64,000 bases of DNA, taken from Rhizorhabdus wittichii RW1 (GTDB taxonomy: Bacteria > Pseudomonadota > Alphaproteobacteria > Sphingomonadales > Sphingomonadaceae). The notes under the pieces were generated by a model. It ran no database searches. It had not been told where the DNA came from and saw only the letters and a list, made by a program, of their open reading frames with translations. The stretch is from contig CP000699.1 in NCBI GenBank assembly GCA_000016765.1, positions 1,178,001 through 1,242,000 of the forward strand, given 5' to 3'. This document shows, one piece after another, positions 15,709-24,511 of the stretch. Each line of letters opens with the position of its first letter. Within the stretch, counting starts at the first letter, position 1. A program made the translations under genes and the position numbers.

Positions 15709-16707
15709 TTATTGCCGCCCTTGGTGGTCACGACGACAGGGATACTTGAGAACCCCGTCGTCGTTGTTCGTCGAAGTGAGCGAGAAAGCGTGTTCCAGTG
15801 CCGCGCGAAGTCGCTCCGGGATGTGTCGATCAAGTGAATTGCTCGCGAACTCGAACTTGGCGGCGATGTCAGTCGGCCATGTGTCCGAAAACGAGAAGTT
15901 ATCGGAGTAAATCGCCGCCTTCGTTTCGTTGATGTCCAACTCGAAGAACCGAATGGCCTCCCTATATCGCCACAAGGCTTCCTCGGCGGCGGCGTGGGTG
16001 TCCGCGCCGATCCAAACGTCATCGACATGCCGTATCAGGTCGCAGTTCTGGTGTCCCCCGCGTCGGACGAACTCTTGGTCGATCGCAGTGCCGATCACCT
16101 CCGCGACGTATCGTGACGCATCCGGTCCGACCGGAATGCCGACCGTCTGGCCGTCCTGCCCTGCTCGGACGATCAGATCGAGACGGTTTGCATAGCAGTT
16201 CGCGGATGCTGGATTGCGGTCCACCTTTGCGGCCGCCCGCCCGTGCACGGCCCAAGGTATCGAGTGGGTGTAGATCGTGTGGTAGAATCGCGAGATGTCA
16301 GTCCGCGCGACGAAGCGATACCGAGCGAGGCGTGAGAGCCGAGCGCTTTCCAGCTCCGAATGCGATGCGATCGTTACGGCCCTGTCCAGATCTGGATCAT
16401 GGACGGGTTTGGACAGGCTGAAGTCCGAAAGCGCGAAATGATGCGTCAGCTCTGCCTCGCGGTCGGCGACGAACTGCGCAAGATCGTGTGCCGTCGACGG
16501 ATGAACGAACGAGAACTCGCGACGCGTCATCCCGCGCTTAGACGCATTGAACGGGGACGACCTAACGGGATGTCTCCCGTCAGTGAGCCATCCGTTGCGA
16601 GCCGCCAGGTTGGCGCCGATCGCCGTGGTCACGAAAGTCGGCGGTAGGTTCTCGGGCAAATACCCTTTTTCGAGAAGATCGTGCTTCAGTGCCATCTGCA
16701 TCATCAT
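15709..16707 (-). CDS. defence-type (UG/Abi-like) reverse transcriptase, probably C-terminally truncated
   Basis: A 332-residue RNA-directed DNA polymerase of the non-retron, antiphage-associated kind. The N-terminus MALKHDLLEKGYLPENLPPTF and motif A region RTDISRFYHTIYTHSIPWAVHG (Asp137) are typical of this class, as is motif B GIPVGPDASRYVAEV. The catalytic box reads HVDD (227-230) instead of YxDD; the two aspartates are kept. After NNDDGVLKY the protein stops within about ten unrelated residues, whereas relatives continue for a long alpha-helical C-terminal domain, so the gene looks cut near 15745. Several ATGs are possible (16707 to 16695), none with a strong ribosome site. It is the first gene inside the left island boundary. 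Confidence 0.72.
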   Translation of the reverse strand: MMMQMALKHDLLEKGYLPENLPPTFVTTAIGANLAARNGWLTDGRHPVRSSPFNASKRGMTRREFSFVHPSTAHDLAQFVADREAELTHHFALSDFSLSKPVHDPDLDRAVTIASHSELESARLSRLARYRFVARTDISRFYHTIYTHSIPWAVHGRAAAKVDRNPASANCYANRLDLIVRAGQDGQTVGIPVGPDASRYVAEVIGTAIDQEFVRRGGHQNCDLIRHVDDVWIGADTHAAAEEALWRYREAIRFFELDINETKAAIYSDNFSFSDTWPTDIAAKFEFASNSLDRHIPERLRAALEHAFSLTSTNNDDGVLKYPCRRDHQGRQ

Positions 16708-17482
16708 GACACCATGTTTTGATCATGGCCAACGGAAGTGAGAAGGTGCTCTTCTCCGTCCACTTTAGTGATCGAACGCCCAAAATTAGCGATCATCCAC
16801 CGACCAAAACCCGCCGTTTTCTGACCAAGCCTTCAAGGGGAGCCTCTCTCGAAAATTGGCGCCCGTCTCCTTGGCCGTGGCGCGCGTCGCACAGTCCGGC
16901 GTCGACCGCGCCCATCAGGAAACCGAACCAGGCGGCGCGCCTTGTTCTGAGCCGCTCCGTCCGGTTCAGCCCAAAAGAGCCTTATATGTGAAGCTGAGAT
17001 CCGCGATCTGCTGCGAATTCAGGGCCTGCCCCCCCCTCCCCTCCCCGACGTGGTGCTGGACTGGCGCGTTGCCGCCAAGTGGTTCCATCTTGGGTTATGC
17101 AGGCGATGGATTCCGATTTTCGGAAGGCCCCACCGAATCTGAGAGTACCCCCCTCCCACAGAATCTGAAGGTACTCCTTCAAATCTGAAAGTAGCTGAGC
17201 GCAAAAATCCAAAAGCGGCCGCCGGCCGAATCACTCGGGAGCGGACGCCGCGTTGGCTGGTGCCATCGGAATCCCGTCCAACAGTCCGGCAACATCAAGG
17301 TCGAGCGCGCGGATGACGTCGACCATTTCAACAGCGTCCAAACGCCGTTGCCCGGTCGAAGAGAGGGCATTTGCGTCTACGGTGGCCCTGCCCGGTGCCA
17401 GTCCGCATCGACCAACCTCTCGGCCGGTTATCTTTCAAGAATCCCTCATCGACTCGGCCAATCGCCACCAGAGCCTCAAGCT
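16708..17482. other. 775-bp junk region with direct repeats
   Basis: No intact gene. At 17135-17148, 17161-17174 and 17181-17194 the motif RAATCTGARRGTAS is repeated three times in direct orientation, spaced 26 and 20 bp apart. Multiple short terminal repeats of this sort are seen at ends of IS21-family elements, but no transposase is present, so that link is a guess. The rest contains the HTH-like fragment listed separately and unassignable short frames. It looks like recombination debris between the transcriptase and the pca operon. Confidence 0.4.
17231..17434 (-). pseudogene. possible C-terminal fragment of an XRE-type HTH regulator
   Basis: An open stretch of 67 codons without a proper start. 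Its middle, LSSTGQRRLDAVEMVDVIRALDLDVAGLLDG, resembles the end of Cro/CI-type HTH domains in which a Gly-x-Arg-Arg turn is followed by a helix carrying ALD-D--GLL. The DNA-contact helices upstream are missing. The resemblance is by eye and short, so the call is tentative. Confidence 0.3.
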
Positions 17483-18676
17483 TCACCGACGATAGCCCGC
17501 ATCCCCGTCGAGCTCCGCGATAATCCTCTGCGCCTCGGCGAAAGCGGTATTGGCCGCCGGCACGCCCGCATAGATGGCGGTCTGCATCAGGACCTCCTTC
17601 AGTTCGTCGCGCGTGAACCCGCTCTGACCAAGGCCCGCCCGCACATGAAGGGCAAATTCCTCCCAGCACCCGAGACTGGCGGTGATCGCCACGACGAGCA
17701 GGCGGCGCGTGCGATCGTCGAGCCCCGGCCGGCTCCAGATCTCGCCCCAGGCGATGCGCGTGATCAAAGCCTGGAAATCGGCGTTGAATGCGGTCCGCTT
17801 GGTCAGGGAGCGGTCGACCCAATCGTCGCCCAACACCCGACGCCGGTGGACAAGCCCGGCTTCGAACAGCGTGTCGGCAGCCTCGACAATCGCCGCGTCG
17901 CCCAGCAGGAAAGATTGTATCCGTGCCGCAAGCTGCCCTGGCGCTTCGATGGGCGGGAGGTGTGCGCCGGCCACCACGGCACGGACGGCGCCCGGAATCG
18001 AGTGCACGAGCCGATCGCCATGACCTTCGTAGGGCGTCGAGATATCGACGGCCCCCGTCACGACCAGCGTGGGAACAGCGATCGCGCCGATCCGATCGGC
18101 GAGCGCCATGTCGCGGATCGCGGCGGCGGCCCCGACATATCCATCGTCGGCCTGCGCACGGATCGCGCGTTTCAAGCTCTCGGCGATCTCAGGATGCCGC
18201 ACGATGAAATCGGACGACAGGAAGCGTTCGATCGCCATGTCCGCGATGGCGCCCGTGCCGCCGTCACGGACCGCGTCGACCCGCGCAGCCCATGCTGCAG
18301 GGTCCATCGCGCCGGACGTACAGATCAGGGCAAGCGCCGCAACCTTGTCGGGGTGCCGCAAGGCAATTTCCATCGCGATCATGCCGCCGAGCGAAACGCC
18401 CGCGACCGGGGCGACGGCGATACCGGCATCGTCCATGACGGCGGCGACGTCGTCGGCCAGCATGGCCAGGTCATAGTCGCCCGCCGGGGCGTCTGAGGCG
18501 CCATGGCCGCGCACATCGATACGCAGCAATCGGAAGGTGGGCAGCAAGTGTGGAACCGTCCGGTCCCACAGCGAGATATCAGTACCGATCGAATTGAGCA
18601 GGACGAGCGGCGGACGCTCATCCGAGCCGTCCAGCCGCCAATGCAGGCGCACGTCGCCGCGCAGGGTGAAGGCCAT
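17483..18676 (-). CDS. pcaL: fused 3-oxoadipate enol-lactonase / 4-carboxymuconolactone decarboxylase (PcaD-PcaC)
   Basis: A 397-residue bifunctional enzyme for two consecutive steps of the protocatechuate branch of the beta-ketoadipate pathway. Residues 1 to about 255 are an alpha/beta hydrolase with nucleophile Ser95 in GVSLGG and a late His in AGAHLPP: the enol-lactonase, giving 3-oxoadipate. Residues about 270-390 are a carboxymuconolactone decarboxylase domain (EEFALHVRAGLGQSGFTRDELKEVL). The domain order is hydrolase first, so flux runs from the C-terminal to the N-terminal domain. The gene starts 3 bp after the pcaB stop. Cytoplasmic. It ends the pca operon. Confidence 0.93.
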   Translation of the reverse strand: MAFTLRGDVRLHWRLDGSDERPPLVLLNSIGTDISLWDRTVPHLLPTFRLLRIDVRGHGASDAPAGDYDLAMLADDVAAVMDDAGIAVAPVAGVSLGGMIAMEIALRHPDKVAALALICTSGAMDPAAWAARVDAVRDGGTGAIADMAIERFLSSDFIVRHPEIAESLKRAIRAQADDGYVGAAAAIRDMALADRIGAIAVPTLVVTGAVDISTPYEGHGDRLVHSIPGAVRAVVAGAHLPPIEAPGQLAARIQSFLLGDAAIVEAADTLFEAGLVHRRRVLGDDWVDRSLTKRTAFNADFQALITRIAWGEIWSRPGLDDRTRRLLVVAITASLGCWEEFALHVRAGLGQSGFTRDELKEVLMQTAIYAGVPAANTAFAEAQRIIAELDGDAGYRR

Positions 18677-18679
18677 GGC

Positions 18680-19825
18680 CTAGCCTTTTCGATACTGGGC
18701 GAGGATCGCGGAAACGATCGCCGCGCTTTCGCCGATGCCGTCCACCACCGATGCCGCCGCCAGGTTGCGGGCGATCGCCGCCTCGTCGATCTCCAGCCCT
18801 TCCGCGACATCCGCCATGGCCGCCGCGCTTCCTGCGGCGAGCAGGAACAAATCCGCCAGCGCCGGCCCCTCCGCCTGCCATCCGCCGAGGCCGCGCTCCT
18901 CCTCGGCCGGCAAGGCGGCGAGGACAGCGGCGACCAGGCCGGGCGCGCGGATCGCCGCCGACAGCGCGACCTGGCATCCGGTCGGATTGCGCTTATGGCC
19001 CATAGACGAGGAGCCGCCCCGCCCCGGAATGGCGGGCTCCCGGACTTCGCCGATCGCGTTCTGGGCCAGCAGCGAGATATCCCGTGCCAGCTTGGCGAGC
19101 GCTCCGATCACGATCCCCACCGCCGCGGCAATCGCCGCCACGCCCGTGCGGTTCGCATGCCACGGCACACCCGCGACCAGCCCCAGTTCGCCGGCCATCC
19201 GTGCGGCGATCGCGGCCCCCTTCCCGCCAAGACCGGCGCGGCTTCCCGCCGGTCCGCCGAGCTGGACCCTCGCGTGGACCGCGACCTCGCCTTCCAATCG
19301 CCGCCCGGCATCGCCGACCCCCGCCGCCGCCTGGGCGAGCCGGAGGCCGAAGCCGATCGGCACGGCATCCTGCAGAAGGGTGCGCCCTATCGCCGGCGTC
19401 GCAGCATGGAGTTCGGCCAGGGCGTGGAGCGCCATGCGGACGCGATCGAGATCGACCGCCAGCAGCGCGGTCGCCTGCACGACCTGCATCATCAGCACCG
19501 TATCCGCCAGATCCTGGCTCGTGGCGCCGCGATGGAGCGCCTCGGCGGCGGGCGGCGGCAATTCGGCCCGCAACAGGGCCAGAAGCGGAATCGCGAGCGT
19601 CCCGGCCAGCGTCGCCCGCTCCGCCAGGTCGGCGGGATCGATCCCGGCACCGCCGCACAGATCGGCGATGGCATCGGCGATGCCTTTCCCGATCAGGCCC
19701 TCGGCGGCCTGGGCGCAGGCCAGCGCCGCCTCGAACCGCAGCGCATGACGAATCACTGCCGCGTCGGAGAAAATGGCCAGCATCGCCGGAGTGGCGGCGG
19801 GACGAACGCGCAACAGGTCGCTCAT
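18680..19825 (-). CDS. pcaB: 3-carboxy-cis,cis-muconate cycloisomerase
   Basis: A 381-residue member of the fumarase/aspartase superfamily that lactonises 3-carboxy-cis,cis-muconate made by PcaGH. The superfamily loop GRGGSSSMGHKRNPTGCQVAL carries the catalytic Ser, and the first conserved region reads RGATSQDLADTVLMM. The length is somewhat short compared with about 450 in pseudomonads, but both conserved regions are intact. The ATG at 19825 overlaps the pcaG stop (ATGA); an upstream extension in frame is inside pcaG and unlikely. Several Ala-rich helices are normal for this family. Confidence 0.92.
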   Translation of the reverse strand: MSDLLRVRPAATPAMLAIFSDAAVIRHALRFEAALACAQAAEGLIGKGIADAIADLCGGAGIDPADLAERATLAGTLAIPLLALLRAELPPPAAEALHRGATSQDLADTVLMMQVVQATALLAVDLDRVRMALHALAELHAATPAIGRTLLQDAVPIGFGLRLAQAAAGVGDAGRRLEGEVAVHARVQLGGPAGSRAGLGGKGAAIAARMAGELGLVAGVPWHANRTGVAAIAAAVGIVIGALAKLARDISLLAQNAIGEVREPAIPGRGGSSSMGHKRNPTGCQVALSAAIRAPGLVAAVLAALPAEEERGLGGWQAEGPALADLFLLAAGSAAAMADVAEGLEIDEAAIARNLAAASVVDGIGESAAIVSAILAQYRKG

Positions 19826-20526
19826 AGGGCGAAGAAGACCGTTTCCCGTTCGCCGCCGAGCCGCAGATCCATCCTCCATTCGTCGCCGTCCTGGCGATCG
19901 GCGACGAGCGTCCGGCGCCGCTCCGCGGGCACCCGCGCCAGGATCGGATCCGTGTCGTTGCCTTCTCCGTCCGCGAAATAGATCCGCGTGACGAGACGCT
20001 TCAATATCCCGCGTCCGAACAGGGACACGGCGATATGTGGCGCCTGCAGGCTGTTGCCAGGCCCGGGCACGCGGCCGGGCCGGATCGTCCGGAAGCGATA
20101 ATGGCCCTCATCGTCGGTCGCGGACCGCGCGAAGCCATGGAAATGCGGATCGAGCGGCACCTCGTCCCGGCGATCCGCGATCGAGGCGTACCGCCCGGCG
20201 GCATTGGCCTGCCAGATTTCGACCATGGCATCGCCCACGGGCTGCCCGGCGGCGTCCAGCACCCGGCCGCACAGCTCGATCGCTTCGCCAGCCGGCGCCC
20301 CCCGGAAGGTCGCCTCCCCCAGCACATAATGTTCCTCGGGAAACAGTTCGGGCCGTGCGCCCAGCGCCGATCCACCGGTCAGGTCGGCTCCGCCCTTCCA
20401 GGGGAGGCCGTAGTGGAAGAAGGGACCGACGGTCTGCGAGGGCGTCTGCCCGAACAACGCCGGATCGAGGTTGTCGAGCCGCGGCGCCGGATGGCGCGTC
20501 GAAAGCTCGTCGGTTTCAATGGTCAT
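19822..20526 (-). CDS. pcaG: protocatechuate 3,4-dioxygenase, alpha subunit
   Basis: Non-catalytic partner chain of the intradiol dioxygenase that cleaves protocatechuate between its two hydroxyls. The hallmark TPSQTVGPFFHYGLPW lies near the N-terminus, and the fold includes IEIWQANAAGRY, here as VEIWQANAAGRYAS. The iron-binding residues of the beta chain are replaced, as expected (for example HIAVSLF where beta has HIHLSLF). The start at 20526 gives a 9-base spacing from GAGG and a 234-residue protein; an ATG two codons earlier (20532) is too close to that site. It overlaps pcaH by about 11 bp. Confidence 0.92.
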   Translation of the reverse strand: MTIETDELSTRHPAPRLDNLDPALFGQTPSQTVGPFFHYGLPWKGGADLTGGSALGARPELFPEEHYVLGEATFRGAPAGEAIELCGRVLDAAGQPVGDAMVEIWQANAAGRYASIADRRDEVPLDPHFHGFARSATDDEGHYRFRTIRPGRVPGPGNSLQAPHIAVSLFGRGILKRLVTRIYFADGEGNDTDPILARVPAERRRTLVADRQDGDEWRMDLRLGGERETVFFAL

Positions 20527-21229
20527 GCGCATCGTCCTCGAAAGGCGTCTGCTCGCGCCCTTTCAGCACCAGATCGAAACGGTAGCCCAACGCCCAGTTG
20601 GCAATCGTCGAGCCGATGTCGAACCGTGCCACGAGGCGCTGACGATAGGGCATGGGCACGGCATTGGCTATCGGATCGATCTCGATCAGCGGGTCGTCCG
20701 GAAAATAGAATTGGGTGACGAGCCGCGTCGCAAAGGCGGGGCCGAACAGCGACAGGTGGATATGCGCAGGTCGCCACGCATTGTGATGGTTGCCCCATGG
20801 ATAGGCGCCTGGCCGGATGGTGGTGAAGCTGTACCGCCCCGCCTCGTCGGTGACGACCCGCCCGGCGCCGGTGAAGTTGGGATCGATCGGCGCATCCCAG
20901 CGGTCGTTATAATGGATATAGCGGCCGGCGGCATTCGCCTGCCAGATTTCGATCACGGTGTTCGGCACGGGGCGCCGGTCTTCGTCAAGCACCTGACCGG
21001 AGACCAGGATGCGCTGCCCGATCGGCGTTCCCTTGTGCTGGGTCGTCAGATCGGCAAGCGCTCCGCCCATCAACCGCCCCCAGTCGCCCGGCCCGGTCAG
21101 CTCGGTGATGGTCTGCGGGATATCGATCGGCGGTTGGTCCGGCGCACGCAGGAGCGTGGAGCGATAATCGACATGGCGCGACGGCGGCGCGCCCGCATCG
21201 TCGGCAGCGAACCGGTCATCCATCTTCAT
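20516..21229 (-). CDS. pcaH: protocatechuate 3,4-dioxygenase, beta subunit
   Basis: Catalytic chain (237 residues) holding the ferric iron. The four expected ligands are present with canonical spacing: Tyr104 (AGRYIHYND), Tyr143 (PGAYPW), His156 and His158 (RPAHIHLS). GGAG precedes the ATG at 21229. It is the first of four tightly overlapping pca genes (H, G, B, L) and lies 79 bp downstream of the aldolase gene on the same strand. No PcaQ- or PcaR-like regulator is encoded in the island, so control is either constitutive or from elsewhere. pcaIJ and pcaF for the final steps are not in the window. Confidence 0.94.
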   Translation of the reverse strand: MKMDDRFAADDAGAPPSRHVDYRSTLLRAPDQPPIDIPQTITELTGPGDWGRLMGGALADLTTQHKGTPIGQRILVSGQVLDEDRRPVPNTVIEIWQANAAGRYIHYNDRWDAPIDPNFTGAGRVVTDEAGRYSFTTIRPGAYPWGNHHNAWRPAHIHLSLFGPAFATRLVTQFYFPDDPLIEIDPIANAVPMPYRQRLVARFDIGSTIANWALGYRFDLVLKGREQTPFEDDAHDH

Positions 21230-21308
21230 GTCGGCATCTCCGCAAAGGATCCGTTGTCGATCATGGCACCTCCAGCCGCAGGGGGCCTAAGACCTCGTAT
21301 TTCCATGC

Positions 21309-22379
21309 TTATTGGTTAGAAAAGGCCGATATCCATGCGGCGGCCTCCTCCATCGTGAACCGCTCCGAACTCTCGCCGATCACCACCTCGGCGATCGTTT
21401 GCCCGGCGATCGGCGCCTCCACCAAAGTGTTCCACAGCCAAACACCCCGTGTCTGCGCGAAGGCGCGGTTACGCGCCACCAGCGCCTCGCGCGTCCCCGG
21501 CAACAGTAGCTGGAAGGCATTGACGTGCGGCACGACCGGATTGAGCCGGAAGTCTCGTGCCAGAAGCGCCGCCAGCTCGCGCGCACGGGCGACATAGGCG
21601 GGCATGCGCGGCAGGTGGCGCTCCAGCCCGGCAAGGCCGGCCAGAGCATAAGGAAAGGCGGTGAACATGTTGCCGCCGAACCGCCCCTTCCAAATCGCCA
21701 GCGATTGGATGAAGTCGGCCGAGCCGGCGATGACGGCGCCGCCAAGCCCTCCCAGCCCCTTATAGAGCGAGACATAAACGCTATCACCGAGTTCAGCGAG
21801 GTCGGCGAGCTCGACCCCGTAGCCGGCGGCCGCCTCCCACAACCGCGCACCGTCGATATGGAGGGCTATCCCGCGCGCGCGGCAATGATCCGCGATCGCG
21901 CGTACCTCCTCGATCGGTGGCAGCAGATAGCCCGCACGACGGAGCGGGAGTTCGAGAACCACCGCCGCTAGCGGATCGCTCACCTGCTCGAGCGCATCGA
22001 GCGCGAAAGGCGCGTGTCGCCCCAACCGTACCGGTGTCAGACCGGCCGCGCGCTCGAGCCCATTGGCTTCGTCGACGTCCATGTGGCTCAGCGGATGGAT
22101 GACGACATTGGGGGTTCCCGCCAGGTCCGCATGGCGCCGCAGAACGGTCATCTGCGCGGTCATGCCGTTGACGAAGAACAACCCGCGTTCCTTGCCGAGC
22201 AATGCCGCAACCTGCGCCTCCAGTTCGGCAACGGCACCACCCATCCCATAGAAATCGGGCGAGCGCGCCGCCATTGGATGCGCCGCCAGCGTGGCGAGCA
22301 GTTCGCGCACGTCCACCGGCCGGTGCCCTGGCAAGATATGGGAGCAGTTCAGCCGCTCGGCCTGATCGTCCTCGGTCAA
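21309..22379 (-). CDS. threonine aldolase / phenylserine aldolase family PLP enzyme
   Basis: A 356-residue fold-type I PLP enzyme of the beta-eliminating lyase/threonine aldolase family, which cleaves beta-hydroxy amino acids into glycine and an aldehyde. The PLP Asp lies in HIDGARLWEA (Asp176) and the Schiff-base Lys in SVYVSLYKGLGGLGG (Lys207). The start is a TTG at 22379 with GGGAGG seven bases upstream. Its place directly ahead of pcaHGBL, with an aromatic-aldehyde-type dehydrogenase on the same island, suggests an aryl-serine substrate rather than threonine; this is inference. It lies 15 bp after the flavin oxidase gene. Confidence 0.85.
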   Translation of the reverse strand: MTEDDQAERLNCSHILPGHRPVDVRELLATLAAHPMAARSPDFYGMGGAVAELEAQVAALLGKERGLFFVNGMTAQMTVLRRHADLAGTPNVVIHPLSHMDVDEANGLERAAGLTPVRLGRHAPFALDALEQVSDPLAAVVLELPLRRAGYLLPPIEEVRAIADHCRARGIALHIDGARLWEAAAGYGVELADLAELGDSVYVSLYKGLGGLGGAVIAGSADFIQSLAIWKGRFGGNMFTAFPYALAGLAGLERHLPRMPAYVARARELAALLARDFRLNPVVPHVNAFQLLLPGTREALVARNRAFAQTRGVWLWNTLVEAPIAGQTIAEVVIGESSERFTMEEAAAWISAFSNQ

Positions 22380-22394
22380 TCCACTGCCTCCCTT

Positions 22395-24344
22395 TCAGCC
22401 GTCGAGGATGTTCAGCGCGTCGAGCGCACCACGCCGGCCCTGCAGCATGGCGTTGGCCATGCTCTGCCGTCCCTCCAGCTCGCTGTGGCAGAAAACCACC
22501 CGGCCGTGCGGCGTCTGCAGGAGCTGCTGAGGGCTGGCGCTGCCGTCAGCGGCGAAGAAGAAGCCCGGCCGCGGCGCTGAATAGGCGTGCCCCCAGCGAT
22601 TGACGACGATGCCGGCGATATCGCGCCGGGCCTCGAATCCGCTCGGTCCGAAGATGTCGTTCATCTGCGTCCGCAGCCGTCGCTCGATATCGGCATAGGA
22701 CCATTGCATGATGTCCATCCGCGCGAGCGCGCCCTGCAGGTCGGGATCCTCGCCGCGTTTGAGGACGGGAATGTAGAAGGTGAGCATGAGAGGGGTATCG
22801 GGGGTCAGGGTGCGCCGGTCGCTGCCCAGGGCAAAATTCTGCCGGGCGGTGACGTGCCAGAACAGGCCGCCGGCAAAGCTGCGCACCCCCGGCAGTCCCA
22901 ATTTGGCGAGCCATCGCCAGTTGCGCACCGCGACGTTGACGACCAGCACCGGACCGTAACGCAGGCCCGAAAACGCCTGGGCCAGCTCGGGCGTCAGGTC
23001 GCGCACCAGGCGCCGCGTGACCCAACCACCAGCCGCGATAACGACCGACCTGCCGCGCACGCGATGCAGCTTGCCGTCGCGGAGATAAGTTACCATCACC
23101 TGTTCCGCGGCCCTGGGAGCGCCGACATGTTCGACACGGACAGCCATGCTGCCGCAGCGAATCCTAACTCGCTGACCCGGGCGATCGAGTGCCGCAAGAT
23201 TGGCCGAGCCCGTCACCATCACCTGATCGAGCGTGGCCTGCGGCGCGAAGCTCTCCGGCACCAGCTTGCGCAGCATCGCGCGGTAGATGCCGGCATTGCC
23301 GCCCGGAAAGGACATCGCATGGGCGCCCAGCCGTTTCGAGGATGCCTCGGTCGGCTTGGTACCGGAAAGGCCGACGATGCTCACCGCCTTGGCCGAGACC
23401 GCCTCGCTGCTCACCCCGAACAGGCCCACCGCAAGATAGGGATCGGCGAAGTCGATGACGCGGTCGCCATAGCCGAGCTTCCTGAGCAATTCCGCGTAGG
23501 TCATGCTGTCGAGCCAGCGGTCGGGATCCGCCTCCCTGGAGATCAGGTCGCGACGATTATGGACGAAATCGTCGAGATCGCGCTGCTCGTTGGCGGGCCA
23601 GGGGGTGTTGGTGAACCCTTGCCGAGCCGGATTGGCCGCCCATTGCCCCGGTCCGAAATAATAGTTGAGCGGAGCAAGCGATGTCGGAAACATCGAATCG
23701 AAATGCTCGTTGGGCAGTTCCAGTTTCTCCGCGCCGCCGCCCAGCGGCTGCAGCTCGAAGCTGAGGGGAATTCCCAGCTCACGGACATAATTCGCATAGG
23801 TCTCATAAGGCGTGCCATCGAGCGCCGGGGTGACTTGGGCCGCGCCGTTGGATCCCTGCGGGCCGACGACGCGGATACCGTCGACATCGATCTCGTTCTG
23901 CTTGGCCTCGCCACCGGGAAAGGGATGATTCTCCAGCAACAGGACCTTTTGCCCCGCCTTGGCGCGTCTCGAGAACTCATACGCTGCGGTCAGCCCCGTG
24001 AAGCCGCCGCCAACAACCACCAGGTCATAGTCCTCCTCGACCGCGCCTGAGAGGGACATGTCGTGCAGGCCGTCGCGGAGCTCATGGGCGGCATTGACGA
24101 CCGCTTCGGTGTTGCCGTTGGCCCACTGATAGTCGCCGACACCGCCATAGCCTGTCCAGGCCGAGCCCGAGGGCCGGTTGACCGAGCCAGCCGTCCCTCT
24201 GGCGGAAGCTGGGCCACCGAGCGCCAGCACACCCGAGGCGGCCAGCGATCCATTGACGAAATCGCGCCGGGTGATGGGACAGCCCATCCCCAGACTTATG
24301 TCTGCCCCGCCACCGAACCTCGGTGCATTCCCATCCTTGCCCAT
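22395..24344 (-). CDS. Tat-exported FAD-dependent amine oxidase-like flavoprotein
   Basis: A 649-residue protein. A twin-arginine motif TRRDFVNGSLAASGVLALGG sits about 25 residues in, so it is exported folded. The FAD dinucleotide motif is DLVVVGGGFTGLTAAYEF (about residue 107), followed by LLLENHPFPGGEAKQNE. The C-terminal FAD contact reads GRVVFCHSELEGRQSMANAM. This layout fits monoamine oxidase/protoporphyrinogen oxidase superfamily members. It may oxidise an amine or dehydrogenate a side chain of the imported substrate in the periplasm. A good GGAG-type site precedes the ATG at 24344. Confidence 0.8.
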   Translation of the reverse strand: MGKDGNAPRFGGGADISLGMGCPITRRDFVNGSLAASGVLALGGPASARGTAGSVNRPSGSAWTGYGGVGDYQWANGNTEAVVNAAHELRDGLHDMSLSGAVEEDYDLVVVGGGFTGLTAAYEFSRRAKAGQKVLLLENHPFPGGEAKQNEIDVDGIRVVGPQGSNGAAQVTPALDGTPYETYANYVRELGIPLSFELQPLGGGAEKLELPNEHFDSMFPTSLAPLNYYFGPGQWAANPARQGFTNTPWPANEQRDLDDFVHNRRDLISREADPDRWLDSMTYAELLRKLGYGDRVIDFADPYLAVGLFGVSSEAVSAKAVSIVGLSGTKPTEASSKRLGAHAMSFPGGNAGIYRAMLRKLVPESFAPQATLDQVMVTGSANLAALDRPGQRVRIRCGSMAVRVEHVGAPRAAEQVMVTYLRDGKLHRVRGRSVVIAAGGWVTRRLVRDLTPELAQAFSGLRYGPVLVVNVAVRNWRWLAKLGLPGVRSFAGGLFWHVTARQNFALGSDRRTLTPDTPLMLTFYIPVLKRGEDPDLQGALARMDIMQWSYADIERRLRTQMNDIFGPSGFEARRDIAGIVVNRWGHAYSAPRPGFFFAADGSASPQQLLQTPHGRVVFCHSELEGRQSMANAMLQGRRGALDALNILDG

Positions 24345-24388
24345 ATCCTCATTCCTCCCCCCGTTTGACGCGCGGCCCGCGTCGATCG

Positions 24389-24511
24389 TCAGGGGTTCGG
24401 CGCTGCGGCCCTCCCACCGGTGCGCGCGATCAACTCCACTTCAACCAATGCGTCGAATGGCGACTCGTCCGGCAGGACCGTAGGACAGCGGACCATGGTC
24501 CGGCCGTTCAT
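24389..24511 (-). pseudogene. C-terminal fragment of a RidA (YjgF) family protein
   Basis: A 40-codon frame starting with an ATG that overlaps the stop of the S10 peptidase gene (ATGA). The peptide contains GRTMVRCPTVLPDE and ALVEVELIAR, which matches the last strands of RidA-type enamine/imine deaminases (RTTV..., ALVEIE...). The N-terminal two thirds are absent, and the S10 coding sequence occupies that place. It is best read as a gene remnant left by a deletion. A complete RidA would suit an amine/amino-acid catabolic operon. Confidence 0.5.

Noticed and set aside
15567-16028. A possible integrase C-terminus beside the left repeat
   Set aside because: The frame has no RHRH-Y tyrosine recombinase motifs and the peptide matches no integrase pattern I know. 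I kept it as unassigned.
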